Assembly (NCBI RefSeq): GCF_036346875.1
Contig: NZ_CP107852.1
Coordinates: 868,001 to 932,000, forward strand
Length of the DNA stretch: 64,000 nt
Reading direction: 5' to 3'
Source: Nocardia sp. NBC_00508
GTDB taxonomy: Bacteria > Actinomycetota > Actinomycetes > Mycobacteriales > Mycobacteriaceae
Positions 17,183 to 26,019 of the stretch are shown piece by piece. Position numbers and translations under genes: made by a program. Under the pieces are notes generated by a model that saw nothing but the letters and a program-made list of their open reading frames with translations, had not been told where the DNA came from and did no database searches. Numbering within the stretch: position 1 is the stretch's first letter; the number at the start of each line of letters is the position of its first letter.

Positions 17183-19942
17183 TCAGCCGCCGCCGAGCGG
17201 GTAGGGACGGCACTGCGCGGTGTCGGTCGCGGTGGCCCGGCCGCAGCCGTAGATCATCACGGGCTCGGCGGTGCTGGAGGGATCCCAGATCTGCTCCACG
17301 CTGAGCAGGCCCACCCATTTGTCGTGCGCCACCCGTCCCGCGTAGGCGCCCTGGCTGACCGAGAAATCGAGTACGCCGCTGCTGGATTCGATCACCGGTT
17401 GACGCGGCAGATCACGCAGCGCGGCCCACACCGCGGCCGCGCTGATCGGGATGGGCTCGGTCCACACGCCGGAGACGGCCGGGGCCAACGCCTGCACGGC
17501 CCGCACGAACAAGCCGACCGCGTCATAGGTCAACGCGACACGCTCACCCAGCGGATGCACCTGGGCCCGCTCCCCCAACGGTTCGTCCGTTTCAGCGCAG
17601 GCGTTCCAGCTCGGAATCTCCGGATCCACGGTGGTGGCGAGGTTGTAGAACTCGACGCGACTGCGGAATCCCTGCCCTTTGTTCCGGCAGCTGACCAGGC
17701 TGGCTTTGGCGACGTAGACGAGCGGGCGTGCGCTGTTGGCCGCCCGGCGTCGCTCCGCGCTGGCCATGAACCGGTTGACCGAATCGTCCGCGATCAGCAC
17801 GACCCGCTGGTCGCCGCAGGCTTTGTTGAGGCTCTGCAGGAAGTCGGGGAACTCCGAATCCCGGCCGGCGAAGAACAGCACCTCGTCGCAGGCGTCCGTG
17901 TTGTCCGCGCCGGCGAACGCGTCGCGCAGATCCCAGGAGCCGTCCCAGATCACACGCCCGTCTCGGGCGAGGATGTGGAGGTCCGCGGCCATGTTCTCGG
18001 TGTAGAGATCAGTCGGATCGGGCCGGTGGTAGATCCGCACACCACGCCCGGCCAACGCCGGTACGGAGTTCAGATACTGCCTGATCATGTCGGCGATCGC
18101 GTAATTCGGCGGTGCGATCTGGAAATACAGCGGTGAGGATCGCACCATCTCGTCGGCGGACAGGCTCGGCGCCACCATCGGCATGCCGAGCCCGGTCAGC
18201 GCGTTGATCATGTCCAGCGTGGCGGCACGGCTCTGATCGAGTCCGATCGCCCCGACGACGCTCGGCTCGGCGCGGATCAGCGGGGCGAGCAGATCGACGA
18301 CCCGCCGGCCCTGCAGGTTGGCCGGACCGGTATTGGCCAGCAACAGCCGGATCAGCGGGACCGTGTCCGGTGTGATCGGCTCCGACGGCGCGACCGATTC
18401 CAGCGCGTGGTACTGGGCGAGCGCGAGCCCCTCGATGTCCTCGCTCTGCGCCGGATAATCGCCCGGGACCCCGGTGAGCTGGCCGAAATAGACGAGGGTG
18501 AACAGCGGACGCGTCGGCTGCGCACGGGCCAGCTGCTCGGCGCGCAGATTCTGCTTGTACACCCGCCGCTGCACTTCCACCAGCCGGCGGCTGCCCGGCT
18601 CGTCGCTCGCGAACAGGAAGCCGCGAGCGCCCGCGGCCGGATCGTAGGGATCGTAGGCGCTGAAACCGATGCAGTTGCCGTACTCGCCGGCCACGACTCG
18701 CACCCACTGATCGGCTTCGCCGGTGCCGCACGCGGGCGGCCCCGTCAGCCACGGCCGCCAGACCGCGAACCCGCCGGCGGCCACCGCGAGCAGAACCGCC
18801 AGCAGGACAACGCTCACCGACATCGCCCGCCGCGCCCACCATGGCGGCGCGGGCACTTGGATCCGGCGGAACGGGTCCGGCTCGTCATCGTCGGTCCCGG
18901 TGGCGGGCACCGCGAACCACAGCTGCCAGGCCCGTGGCCGCTGGCGCTGCCGCGCGACAGCCAGCTCGTCCACCCAGATCTCGTACATCCGCCGCACGCG
19001 GTACGCCGGGCGCGCGGTGACGTCCGACGGTGGCGTGCGCGTGCCGATCACCACCAGCAGCGGGTCATCCTTGCCGGTTTCGTTGCGCACGTCGTTGATC
19101 AGATCCAGCAGCCGTGGACCGACTTCGGCGCCGAGAGCACGCAGCACCACGACGGGATAGGTGGTTCGCCGCGCCGCGCCGATGCTCCACCACCGACGGC
19201 GGTATGCCACCCGGAGATCCTCGAGAAAGGCGTGCACCAGCAGCTTGGCCAGTTGCTCCGCGTGCTCGTGCCTGCGGGCGCCCTCGGTGAGCCGATGGGC
19301 GAACCCGACGAACTGACTGGACTGTTCCGGCGCCAGGTACTGCTGACGCATGAACCAGCGGAACTCGCGCCCGACGCCGGGAATCCGTCCGCCGGTGCGC
19401 GCCCGGAACACCGCCGGCGGCAACACGATGCGCAACACGCCCAACAGCACACGTTGTAGCGGACCCACCGTGTTCTGCGCTTCGCCGAGCAGCTCCTCGC
19501 CCCATCGGCCCAAGTTCTCGCGCAGCATCGACGCCAGCTCATCGAGTTCGTTGTCGGTGTTCAGTTTGCGCGCCATCAGCCATTCGGCCAAGCGGTAGCG
19601 CCGAAAGGGCAACGGGCGCAACCGTCCGAAGCGGTCGGCCGACAACCTCTTGCACAGGCTGTAGAGCAGTTGGCGCAATACCGTCAGGCCCGGCGTCGTG
19701 TCCTCCACCAGGGAGCTGCCGTCGGGCAAGGGTTCGAGATCCGCCGCGTCGACGGTGACGTGCACCGCGCTGCCGAGTGCCACGGCGAACATCTCCAGGC
19801 AGGCCTCGACATTGGTGCGATCGCCGGACAGACCCACCATCGGCAATATCCGTTCGCCGCGCGGCGGCCGCCGCACCAACCAGCGCAGCAAATCCTCGAG
19901 CACATCGACTCCCCGGAAGGAGACAGCTCTGGTGCCGGACAT
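17183..19942 (-). CDS. Membrane-anchored fusion: cytoplasmic NTPase-like region + TM + ABC-type substrate-binding domain
   Basis: About 919 residues (an in-frame GTG 33 bp upstream is possible). The N-terminal 370 residues are cytoplasmic, basic and helical; GLSGDRTNVEACLEMFAVAL and VVVIGTRTPPSDV recall a degenerate P-loop NTPase, but no true Walker A is visible. One transmembrane helix (MSVSVVLLAVLLAVAAGGFAVW) follows, then an extracytoplasmic domain of about 500 residues resembling receptor-type periplasmic binding proteins (GAIGLDQSRAATLDMINAL, GMPMVAPSLSADEMV). Such proteins probably sense a ligand outside and signal inwards. No channel or ABC permease is adjacent. Family membership is from architecture only. 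Confidence 0.7.
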   Translation of the reverse strand: MSGTRAVSFRGVDVLEDLLRWLVRRPPRGERILPMVGLSGDRTNVEACLEMFAVALGSAVHVTVDAADLEPLPDGSSLVEDTTPGLTVLRQLLYSLCKRLSADRFGRLRPLPFRRYRLAEWLMARKLNTDNELDELASMLRENLGRWGEELLGEAQNTVGPLQRVLLGVLRIVLPPAVFRARTGGRIPGVGREFRWFMRQQYLAPEQSSQFVGFAHRLTEGARRHEHAEQLAKLLVHAFLEDLRVAYRRRWWSIGAARRTTYPVVVLRALGAEVGPRLLDLINDVRNETGKDDPLLVVIGTRTPPSDVTARPAYRVRRMYEIWVDELAVARQRQRPRAWQLWFAVPATGTDDDEPDPFRRIQVPAPPWWARRAMSVSVVLLAVLLAVAAGGFAVWRPWLTGPPACGTGEADQWVRVVAGEYGNCIGFSAYDPYDPAAGARGFLFASDEPGSRRLVEVQRRVYKQNLRAEQLARAQPTRPLFTLVYFGQLTGVPGDYPAQSEDIEGLALAQYHALESVAPSEPITPDTVPLIRLLLANTGPANLQGRRVVDLLAPLIRAEPSVVGAIGLDQSRAATLDMINALTGLGMPMVAPSLSADEMVRSSPLYFQIAPPNYAIADMIRQYLNSVPALAGRGVRIYHRPDPTDLYTENMAADLHILARDGRVIWDGSWDLRDAFAGADNTDACDEVLFFAGRDSEFPDFLQSLNKACGDQRVVLIADDSVNRFMASAERRRAANSARPLVYVAKASLVSCRNKGQGFRSRVEFYNLATTVDPEIPSWNACAETDEPLGERAQVHPLGERVALTYDAVGLFVRAVQALAPAVSGVWTEPIPISAAAVWAALRDLPRQPVIESSSGVLDFSVSQGAYAGRVAHDKWVGLLSVEQIWDPSSTAEPVMIYGCGRATATDTAQCRPYPLGGG

Positions 19943-20350
19943 GACGCCCCCGTGTCCTCCGCCGAATGTGATCACCTATTGAAGCAGACCCCAAACCCGT
20001 TGGCACCATGGTTCTCCGACGAACGGACCGCGGGCCTCCCCCGCGGCCCGCCACCGCGCGATCAGCGTTCGGCGAGTTCGGCGGCCGCCCGACCGGCCAA
20101 CGTCGCAATGTCCTTCGCGCCTTCGTACGGAATACCCGTGTAGAGGACGTGCATCCATTTCTTTTGTCCGCCTCGAGACCGTGCCGCGGACATGGCCCCC
20201 CATGTTGACCAACGCGCTGCTGCCGCGTTGCTTCACCCGGCGAACCGCCGGTCCGGAACAGAACGCGTCCTTCGTCGTCAGGCGGGCGCGGGATGGATTA
20301 CGGAATGGATGAGCACACCGATGCCGAGCAGGCAAGAGGGTGTAGGCCCC
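19943..20350. other. Intergenic region, no supported gene
   Basis: Open frames here are arginine-rich and start without ribosome binding sites. It contains the promoter of the large fusion gene. No repeat or strong hairpin was noticed. Confidence 0.5.
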
Positions 20351-20509
20351 TCAGTTACGGCTCGGGTCGGCAGGCGAGGTTTGTGGTCGGGTGATTCGGC
20401 GATGGGCCATGACCTCGGCCCACCAACCACTCAACGGGCTGGGGTCGGGCCATACGATCCGGTCTCGATCTTCGTCGTCTGCGGCGCGCGCTTTGGGTTT
20501 CTCGATCAC
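20351..20509 (-). CDS. Small hypothetical protein, 52 aa
   Basis: A GTG start preceded by AGAGGAA at 7-bp spacing gives an acidic-basic 52-residue protein (IEKPKARAADDEDRDRIVWP, then SPLSGWWAEVMAHRRITRP). No family recognised. The ribosome binding site and non-random composition support it; codon evidence alone is weak. Confidence 0.4.
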   Translation of the reverse strand: MIEKPKARAADDEDRDRIVWPDPSPLSGWWAEVMAHRRITRPQTSPADPSRN

Positions 20510-20853
20510 GATGACGTTCCTCTGCGCTGATGCATGTGGTGGCGGAGGGCCCTCGTGTTCGCGCGGCGCCGATGGTCCGCGACGAATCGTTTCGAACCGG
20601 CTGATCGTCGAGCAGCGCGGGTTCCTCGCCCGTCTACCGGACGACCGCACTGTCGGTCCGATACATATACAACCAATACCACGCGGAACGCGGAACAAAC
20701 TGATCTTTCCGGTTTTCGACCGGCGCGCCCCCTCCGGGCAGGTGGCCGCGCAGCGGGGCATTCGACCAGGTGAAAGCATCATTCGCCGCGGCTTGTCGCC
20801 CGCAAAGAAGGGCCGAGCGACCAACCGGCCGCCCGGCCCGTGCGAGCTCTCCG

Positions 20854-21054
20854 TCAGTGTCCGCCGCGGCTGTGTTCGCCTCCGCGGGCCTTCGCCTCGG
20901 TCGGCTGCGCTTCCGCGCCCTTACGCCCGGCCGCACTGGGATCGGCCGAGTTGCTCTCGCCGAAGCTCCCTGTGCTTGCCTCGCCGCCACGACGCGCCTG
21001 CTCCTCGGTGTCCGACCGGTTGCCGAACTGGCCTGGGTTGTTCGGATCAGGCAT
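20854..21054 (-). CDS. KGG/con-10-type small stress protein
   Basis: 66 residues, hydrophilic and glycine-rich: NPGQFGNRSDTEEQARRGGE, ASTGSFGESNSADPSAAGRK, GAEAQPTEAKARGGEHSRGG. This is the pattern of the KGG-repeat general stress family (con-10, GsiB-like), here with RRGGE and RKGAE instead of KGG repeats. These proteins are disordered and accumulate during desiccation or starvation. No clear ribosome binding site precedes the ATG. Confidence 0.7.
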   Translation of the reverse strand: MPDPNNPGQFGNRSDTEEQARRGGEASTGSFGESNSADPSAAGRKGAEAQPTEAKARGGEHSRGGH

Positions 21055-21290
21055 CCGAATCTTCGAAATGCCTTCGCGCACAACCAGTACGGCTGTGCGC
21101 GGCCCGCGCCGACCACGTGCGTGCCCGCATGGGCCTGCGCTGATTCGGATCGGGATACGCGGGTATTCGTCGAGCGTTCCGCTGGTCCGAAATCACCGGC
21201 GCCGAGGCCCGCAGTGGCGCGCGGTTCCTGGCGATCACAGACGCGCATCAGCGGCGAGGGTTCGCACACTATGGGAACCAGGTGATACCG

Positions 21291-22367
21291 ATGGCCGACC
21301 TTCGACGGATAATCGAAAAGCACGGCCCCTTCGCATCGGTCTGCTTCGACAGTTCACACGACACCGAAGACGCGGCGCGTCAACTCCAGCTGCACTGGCA
21401 TTCGATCGATGCGGAGCTGGAAAGCAGCGGAGCGCGCCCGCGGATGCGCCGGCTGCTCGCCCAGGAGATCGAGCGGCATCCCCCGGCGCGGGGACGGTGC
21501 GGCAGACTGCTCATCGCCGATGAGACCGAGGTGCTCGCCGACGAGCGCCTGCCGAGTCCCCCGGACGTAGAGACGGTCCGGGTATCGCCACTCCCCTATC
21601 TGCTGCCGCTGATCGAGGTGGAATCCGAACAGATACCACACGTGGTCGCGGTCGTCGACCGGGTGGGTTCGGAGCTCTACTCGCTCGACGAGCACGGCGC
21701 CGAATTCGACGAGACTCTGCGGGGCGCGGATCATCCAGTGCACAAGGTCCGGCGCGGCGGCTGGTCCCATCGCACGATCCAACAGCGGGTCGAGAAGACC
21801 ACCCGGCGCAATCTCCGCGAGTTCGCCCGCGAAGTGGGCCGTCTGGCCGACAGCGTGCACGCGGATATCGTCGTGCTCGCCGGAGAGGTGCAGGCCCGCT
21901 CGGACCTGCGCGCGGAAATCGGCGCGCAAGGACGGAATGTCATCGAAGCCGAATCCGGAACTCTGGCACCGAATTCGGATCCCACAGCGCTCGACGCCGA
22001 AGTGCGTGAGCTCCTGCACCGAGCAGCTGCCGACCGGCGCCGACAGCTGCTCGACCGCTTCGCCGCCGAACTCGGGCGTCCGGCCGGCTTGGCGGTGACC
22101 GGGCTCGCCGGCACCTCCAGCGCCCTTCGCGCCGCCAATGTGGAACGGATGCTGCTCAACCGCAGGGCGCTGGGCGATCGGCTGGTGCTGGCCGGGACCA
22201 CCCCGGGCCCGTTGATCAGCCCCGCCACGAGCGGCTGGGCAGGCGAGATGCGCCGAGCCGACGAGGCGCTGCCGGTGGCCGCACTGGCGACCGACGCCGC
22301 GATCACCGTGGTGGACGACGCGACACCGCTGCGCGACGGCGTCGGCGCCCTGCTGCGGCACCGCTGA
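21291..22367 (+). CDS. Rv2629-like (baeRF/Vms1-type) ribosome-associated protein
   Basis: 358 residues from ATG with AGGTGA upstream. Release-factor-like architecture of the bacterial Vms1/eRF1 relatives: an N-terminal domain (FASVCFDSSHDTEDAARQLQ), a central domain (PHVVAVVDRVGSELYSLDEH) and a C-terminal domain (RMLLNRRALGDRLVLAGTTP, AALATDAAITVVDDATP). M. tuberculosis Rv2629 belongs to this group and is annotated as a hibernation/dormancy-linked factor. Likely a stationary-phase ribosome factor. It lies near a KGG stress protein, a plausible common stress setting. Confidence 0.8.
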   Translation: MADLRRIIEKHGPFASVCFDSSHDTEDAARQLQLHWHSIDAELESSGARPRMRRLLAQEIERHPPARGRCGRLLIADETEVLADERLPSPPDVETVRVSPLPYLLPLIEVESEQIPHVVAVVDRVGSELYSLDEHGAEFDETLRGADHPVHKVRRGGWSHRTIQQRVEKTTRRNLREFAREVGRLADSVHADIVVLAGEVQARSDLRAEIGAQGRNVIEAESGTLAPNSDPTALDAEVRELLHRAAADRRRQLLDRFAAELGRPAGLAVTGLAGTSSALRAANVERMLLNRRALGDRLVLAGTTPGPLISPATSGWAGEMRRADEALPVAALATDAAITVVDDATPLRDGVGALLRHR

Positions 22368-22397
22368 GTCCGGCGATCCGAACCGGGCGGCCGAGCG

Positions 22398-23084
22398 TCA
22401 CGACTTGGAAACGCGCTCGTGGATGGTCAGCAGCAGGTGGTCGAAGGCGGTCTGCACCTGCGGCGGAACCGGGGGCAGGCGGTCGATTTCGGCGATGAGC
22501 TCGGCGGCCAGGTCACGAAGCTTGACGTTGGTTTCCTGCGAGCGCCATTGCAGAACGTGAAAGGCCTGGTCGGCATTGATCCGGTAGACGCGCATCAGCA
22601 CGCCCTTGGCTTGTTCGATCAGCGCACGCGACTCGACCAGTCGCGGCAGCGTGTCATCGAGCAGGTCCTGCCGTTCCTCGGCGATGCTGGCGGTCAGATC
22701 GATGTAGTAACCCGCGCTGCCGGCGACGGTGCCGTCCTTGTCGGTCAGGATGTCGCCCAGCACGATGACGTGGTGCACCGCCCCGGCGGTATCGATGATG
22801 CGGTGGCGGCTGCAGAACGGTTGGGCGTTGCGGACCGACTTCTCGATCGCCTCGGCGACATGTTCCCGATCGTCGGGATGCTTGTGCGCGAGCAACAACT
22901 CCGTCGTCGGCGTCACCGAGTCCGGCGGGTAGCCGTGCATCGCGGCGACTTCGTCCGACCATTCCCACCGCTGATCGGCGAACCAGAACCGGAAGCTGCC
23001 CGTAGTCTGGGGCGTACCCGCCCCGACCACGCGGGCTACCGCCCCTTCGGCGGTGTCCACGATCGGGTCGCCCGATTCGTTCAT
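22398..23084 (-). CDS. PAS-ANTAR RNA-binding antiterminator
   Basis: 228 residues. PAS domain about 25-130 (FRFWFADQRWEWSDEVAAMH, HPDDREHVAEAIEKSV, HRIIDTAGAVHHVIVLGDIL) and a C-terminal ANTAR three-helix domain about 140-200 (LVESRALIEQAKGVLMRVYR, ADQAFHVLQWRSQETNVKLR, DLAAELI). The domain order matches actinobacterial proteins that sense a signal through PAS and stop premature transcription termination by binding paired RNA hairpins. Confidence 0.92.
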   Translation of the reverse strand: MNESGDPIVDTAEGAVARVVGAGTPQTTGSFRFWFADQRWEWSDEVAAMHGYPPDSVTPTTELLLAHKHPDDREHVAEAIEKSVRNAQPFCSRHRIIDTAGAVHHVIVLGDILTDKDGTVAGSAGYYIDLTASIAEERQDLLDDTLPRLVESRALIEQAKGVLMRVYRINADQAFHVLQWRSQETNVKLRDLAAELIAEIDRLPPVPPQVQTAFDHLLLTIHERVSKS

Positions 23085-23427
23085 CGCGTGAGTATGCTCC
23101 TAGGCTCCTACTGGGGCTTCAGTGTAGCTCCGTGGCCGTTCGCCACCGCCGTTTCACCAGGCAGACCTGCAGGTTGTCCGCGGCGACCTCGATGATGGCG
23201 GCCGTGGGCCAGCACCGCCAACGGTCGGCGTCCTGATCGCGGGCCTGGGCCGGAGCGAAGGCCGGTCCTCTAGGTCGGGCCGGCGGCGGAGGATGACGGC
23301 CATGCCTGCCGCGGCGAGCGCGGGCCGTGGCGTCCCGCTCGCCGAACGGACGGTCTGCCGGGATGAGTATGGCGGGTGGACAATCCTCCGCGCGCCCAAC
23401 GTGGCGGCAGACGCGGATAGTCTGGGG
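23085..23427. other. Intergenic region
   Basis: No coding frame with a plausible start. It holds the promoter of the PAS-ANTAR gene on one side and the S1-gene terminator on the other. Confidence 0.5.
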
Positions 23428-23462
23428 GTGTGCCGGGGCAGGTGAAGTCTGCCCCGGCACAC
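23428..23462 (-). terminator. Strong hairpin terminator of the S1-domain gene
   Basis: A perfect 14-bp stem (GTGTGCCGGGGCAG / CTGCCCCGGCACAC) with a 7-nt loop lies 12 bp beyond the stop at 23475. There is no T-run, as is common in actinomycetes. Confidence 0.8.
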
Positions 23463-23474
23463 CTGTTCGCGCCG

Positions 23475-23726
23475 TTATTCAGCCTGCGCCAAGGCCACTC
23501 GATGCCGCACGGTGTCGATATCGAGGATGCGCACCGTCAGCGCCGCGCCGACCTGCGGTTCGGCGGACCATTCCGTCTTGTGCAGCAAACCGTGGACGCC
23601 GGGAGCGACCTCCAGGAAGGCGCCGAACGGCACGATCTGGACAACGGTCGCCTCGAGCACTCCGCCCCGGGCGTGGGCGGCGATAAACTCCGGCCACCCC
23701 TGCGGCGCTGTTTCCGAAGGGGACAT
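23475..23726 (-). CDS. Single S1 RNA-binding domain protein
   Basis: 83 residues, essentially one OB-fold S1 domain: GGVLEATVVQIVPFGAFLEV, PGVHGLLHKTEWSAEPQVGA, LTVRILDIDTVRHRVALAQA. The ATG has an ideal AAGGAGGTGAAGAC ribosome binding site, so high expression is likely. Stand-alone S1 proteins bind RNA and may influence translation or decay. Confidence 0.85.
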   Translation of the reverse strand: MSPSETAPQGWPEFIAAHARGGVLEATVVQIVPFGAFLEVAPGVHGLLHKTEWSAEPQVGAALTVRILDIDTVRHRVALAQAE

Positions 23727-23984
23727 GTCTTCACCTCCTTCCGATGTCCCTGTAACCCATGGGATTTCGCGAAGAAGGTGGCGGGCCCCTGGCCCGCGGG
23801 GCGATCACAGCCCGGCCGGGCATCCGTTCTGTGCGCGGCGCATCGCCGACCCGGCAGTCATGCCGTCGACCTTAACCCAGCCGATCGAGCACAGCAAGCT
23901 CGATCCCGGCGTATGACCAAGGCGTGCGCCACTTTTCGTCCCGCGGCGATCCTGTGCCGGGCAGCGCGCTGCGCGAACCGCGGC

Positions 23985-24140
23985 GGTCATACCTGCTCGC
24001 GCATCCGCGCGGCGGTGTTCGCGAGACCGTCCCTGTCGCGGTAGAACCTGAGCCCCGACATCGGTTCCGCCGCCCGCGAGCGCGACCGCGATCGCCGCAC
24101 CGATGCCGGAGTCGCTCCAGGTCACCACGGCTCGCAGGCG
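23985..24140 (-). pseudogene. Remnant of a short-chain dehydrogenase/reductase
   Basis: On the minus strand, VVTWSDSGIGAAIAVALAGG is an SDR nucleotide-binding start (family TGxxxGIG, with the first Gly changed to Trp). Shifting one base then gives RFYRDRDGLANTAARMREQV and a stop, as in SDR proteins. Only about 50 codons of a 250-residue family remain, with a frameshift and no start. Confidence 0.6.
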
Positions 24141-24514
24141 CACCCGGGCGAGCCGCCGGGAGCGGAGCTGTAGTACGCGTGCTCGGCGGCTACCCGGTCG
24201 TCCACGAGTCACACCCGCCCGAGTCCATACACCCCGACGCAGAGCCCCCGCCGCACGGGAAGCCCGCAGTCTGTCCGGGACCTGCCGCGGCCACCTGGCC
24301 GACGACTCGAGACCCGGCGCGCAACCGAGCGGCGACCGCCCGCCAGCGGTTCCCGGCGAACCGGCGTCGAGCCCGGGAGACCGAGCCGAATGAATCGCTG
24401 AACTGGGCAGACGCCGGTCGTGATATCCGAGAGGCAATGGGTATTACCGAGACGGTGCTCGCCGCGCCCCCGGTGACACCGCAAGGCACCGTTCCGCCCA
24501 GTTCGGAGGTTGTC

Positions 24515-25027
24515 GTGACCAGCGATCCACAACAGGCGAAGCGCCCTGTGAGCGCGCTGCTGGCGGGTCCGTACGGACACCCGTTCCACCCGATTCTGGT
24601 GACCGTGCCGATCGGTGCCTGGGTGGCCAGCCTGGTGTTCGATATCGGCTCACGGGTCGTGGACGATCCGGACTTTCTCGCCGAAGGCGCGCTGTGGCTG
24701 ATCGCGATCGGCGTGCTGGGCGCCCTGGCCGCGGCCGCGATCGGGTTCCTGGATCTGCTGGCGATCCCGAGCGGCACACCGGCGTTCCGGACAGGTTTGC
24801 TGCATATGAGCCTGAACCTTGCCGTTACCGTCGCCTTCGCGGTCGGCTTCCTGTGGCGACGTGCGGGCGAGGGGCCGCACGGTCCGGTCGCCTTCGGCCC
24901 GCTGCTGCTGTCCGCGGTGGGTCTCGCCGTGCTGGGGGTATCGGGCTACCTCGGTGGAAAGCTCGCCTATCGCTATGGCGTCCGAGTGGCCGACGAGGCC
25001 AGCCAGGCCGCCGGCTTCCAGCGCTGA
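24515..25027 (+). CDS. DUF2231 membrane protein
   Basis: 170 residues from a GTG with GGAGGT upstream (an ATG 78 bp earlier is also in frame). DUF2231 signature near the N-terminus: GPYGHPFHPILVTVPIGAWV, followed by four membrane segments (SLVFDIGS, LWLIAIGVLGALAAAAIGFL, LNLAVTVAFAVGFLW, LLLSAVGLAVLGVSGYLGGK). The function of the family is unknown. It is probably transcribed with the following small membrane protein 33 bp downstream. Confidence 0.85.
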   Translation: MTSDPQQAKRPVSALLAGPYGHPFHPILVTVPIGAWVASLVFDIGSRVVDDPDFLAEGALWLIAIGVLGALAAAAIGFLDLLAIPSGTPAFRTGLLHMSLNLAVTVAFAVGFLWRRAGEGPHGPVAFGPLLLSAVGLAVLGVSGYLGGKLAYRYGVRVADEASQAAGFQR

Positions 25028-25060
25028 TCCCTATTCCGTTCGGAGCGAAAGGACTTCGTC

Positions 25061-25477
25061 ATGGCCATCGCGGCATTGATCACCTGGCTGTTGACCGCGG
25101 CAGGCGGTTTCGTCCTGCTCAGCACATGGATCTCGAAAGGCGCTACGCGGCAACCGGGCACGACGCAGCTACCGCCCCCGGTCGTCTTCGGTCACTTTCT
25201 CCTCGCCGTCGTCGGGTTGATCGTCTGGATCATCTACCTCTTCACCGACCAGGACGCGCTCGCGTGGACAGCATTCATTCTCCTGATCCCCGTGGCCCTG
25301 CTCGGCTTGTTCATGTTCGCCCGCTGGCTCCCCGTATACCGCGCACAGTCCGCGCCCGGTCCGCAGGAGGCCGCCGAGGGCCACTTTCCCGTGGCAGTCG
25401 TCGCCGGTCACGGAGTCTTCGCAGTCACGACAGTAGTTCTGGTACTGCTGGCGGCCCTCGGCGTCGGTGGCAGCTGA
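25061..25477 (+). CDS. Small four-helix membrane protein
   Basis: 138 residues with four predicted transmembrane segments (ALITWLLTAAGGFVLLSTWI, FGHFLLAVVGLIVWIIYLF, AWTAFILLIPVALLGLFMFA, HGVFAVTTVVLVLLAALGVG). Ribosome binding site AAAGGA before ATG. No family recognised; it follows the DUF2231 gene and its 3' end overlaps the convergent gene by 70 bp. Confidence 0.75.
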   Translation: MAIAALITWLLTAAGGFVLLSTWISKGATRQPGTTQLPPPVVFGHFLLAVVGLIVWIIYLFTDQDALAWTAFILLIPVALLGLFMFARWLPVYRAQSAPGPQEAAEGHFPVAVVAGHGVFAVTTVVLVLLAALGVGGS

Positions 25478-25902
25478 CCCTGCCGGGTCGAGGGCCGGAC
25501 GTTCCCGGTGTGGCGGCGATTGCTCCATGCCACAAGCGCGGTCCCCATGGCGAGCGCCACGAGCCCTGCGACGTCGTAGCGGGCGATCCGTGCCAGCTCC
25601 GGGCTGATCGGCCGCTCGAGTACCGCGATCAGCACGAAACCGGCGTAACTGACCGCGTTCGCGGTCACGGCGGCGACGCGCAATCGCGGCCGGGCCACCG
25701 CCACCAGCAGACCGCCACCGACGATCGCGAACAGCACGCCACGGTGGCGCATCAAAACCTCTATATCAGCGAGCCCCACCCCGTACGCCGATTCGGCCCA
25801 CTCGGGCGACACAGCGCCGAGTACCGGCACCGCATTCAGGGCTCCCGCCCCGGCCAACAGCGTTAGCCCGCATAGTCTGATCACCGGAAATGGCAGGCGC
25901 AT
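25408..25902 (-). CDS. Small four-helix membrane protein, convergent
   Basis: 164 residues from ATG with a strong GAGGAGGTTGC site. Four hydrophobic helices (LCGLTLLAGAGALNAVPVLG, GVLFAIVGGGLLVAVA, AAVTANAVSYAGFVLIAVL, VAGLVALAMGTALVAW). A polar 40-residue C-terminal tail overlaps the opposite gene, so the true end may be as given or the tail may be fortuitous. Similar proteins are sometimes misannotated as phosphopantetheine adenylyltransferase; no such motif is present. Confidence 0.65.
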   Translation of the reverse strand: MRLPFPVIRLCGLTLLAGAGALNAVPVLGAVSPEWAESAYGVGLADIEVLMRHRGVLFAIVGGGLLVAVARPRLRVAAVTANAVSYAGFVLIAVLERPISPELARIARYDVAGLVALAMGTALVAWSNRRHTGNVRPSTRQGQLPPTPRAASSTRTTVVTAKTP

Positions 25903-26019
25903 GCAACCTCCTCGAACGTGGGTTATCCCAGCCAATGGTGGCCCGCACGTTCGAGGCCGCGCTTCCGTAAACCTGCCGCGAGAACACGCCCACGGCATCA
26001 CGAACCGAATATCACGGAT

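Noticed and set aside
23805..24437. A 210-codon minus-strand protein
   Set aside because: Only a short SDR-like segment is meaningful and it is frameshifted; the rest is low-quality Arg/Ala-rich sequence.
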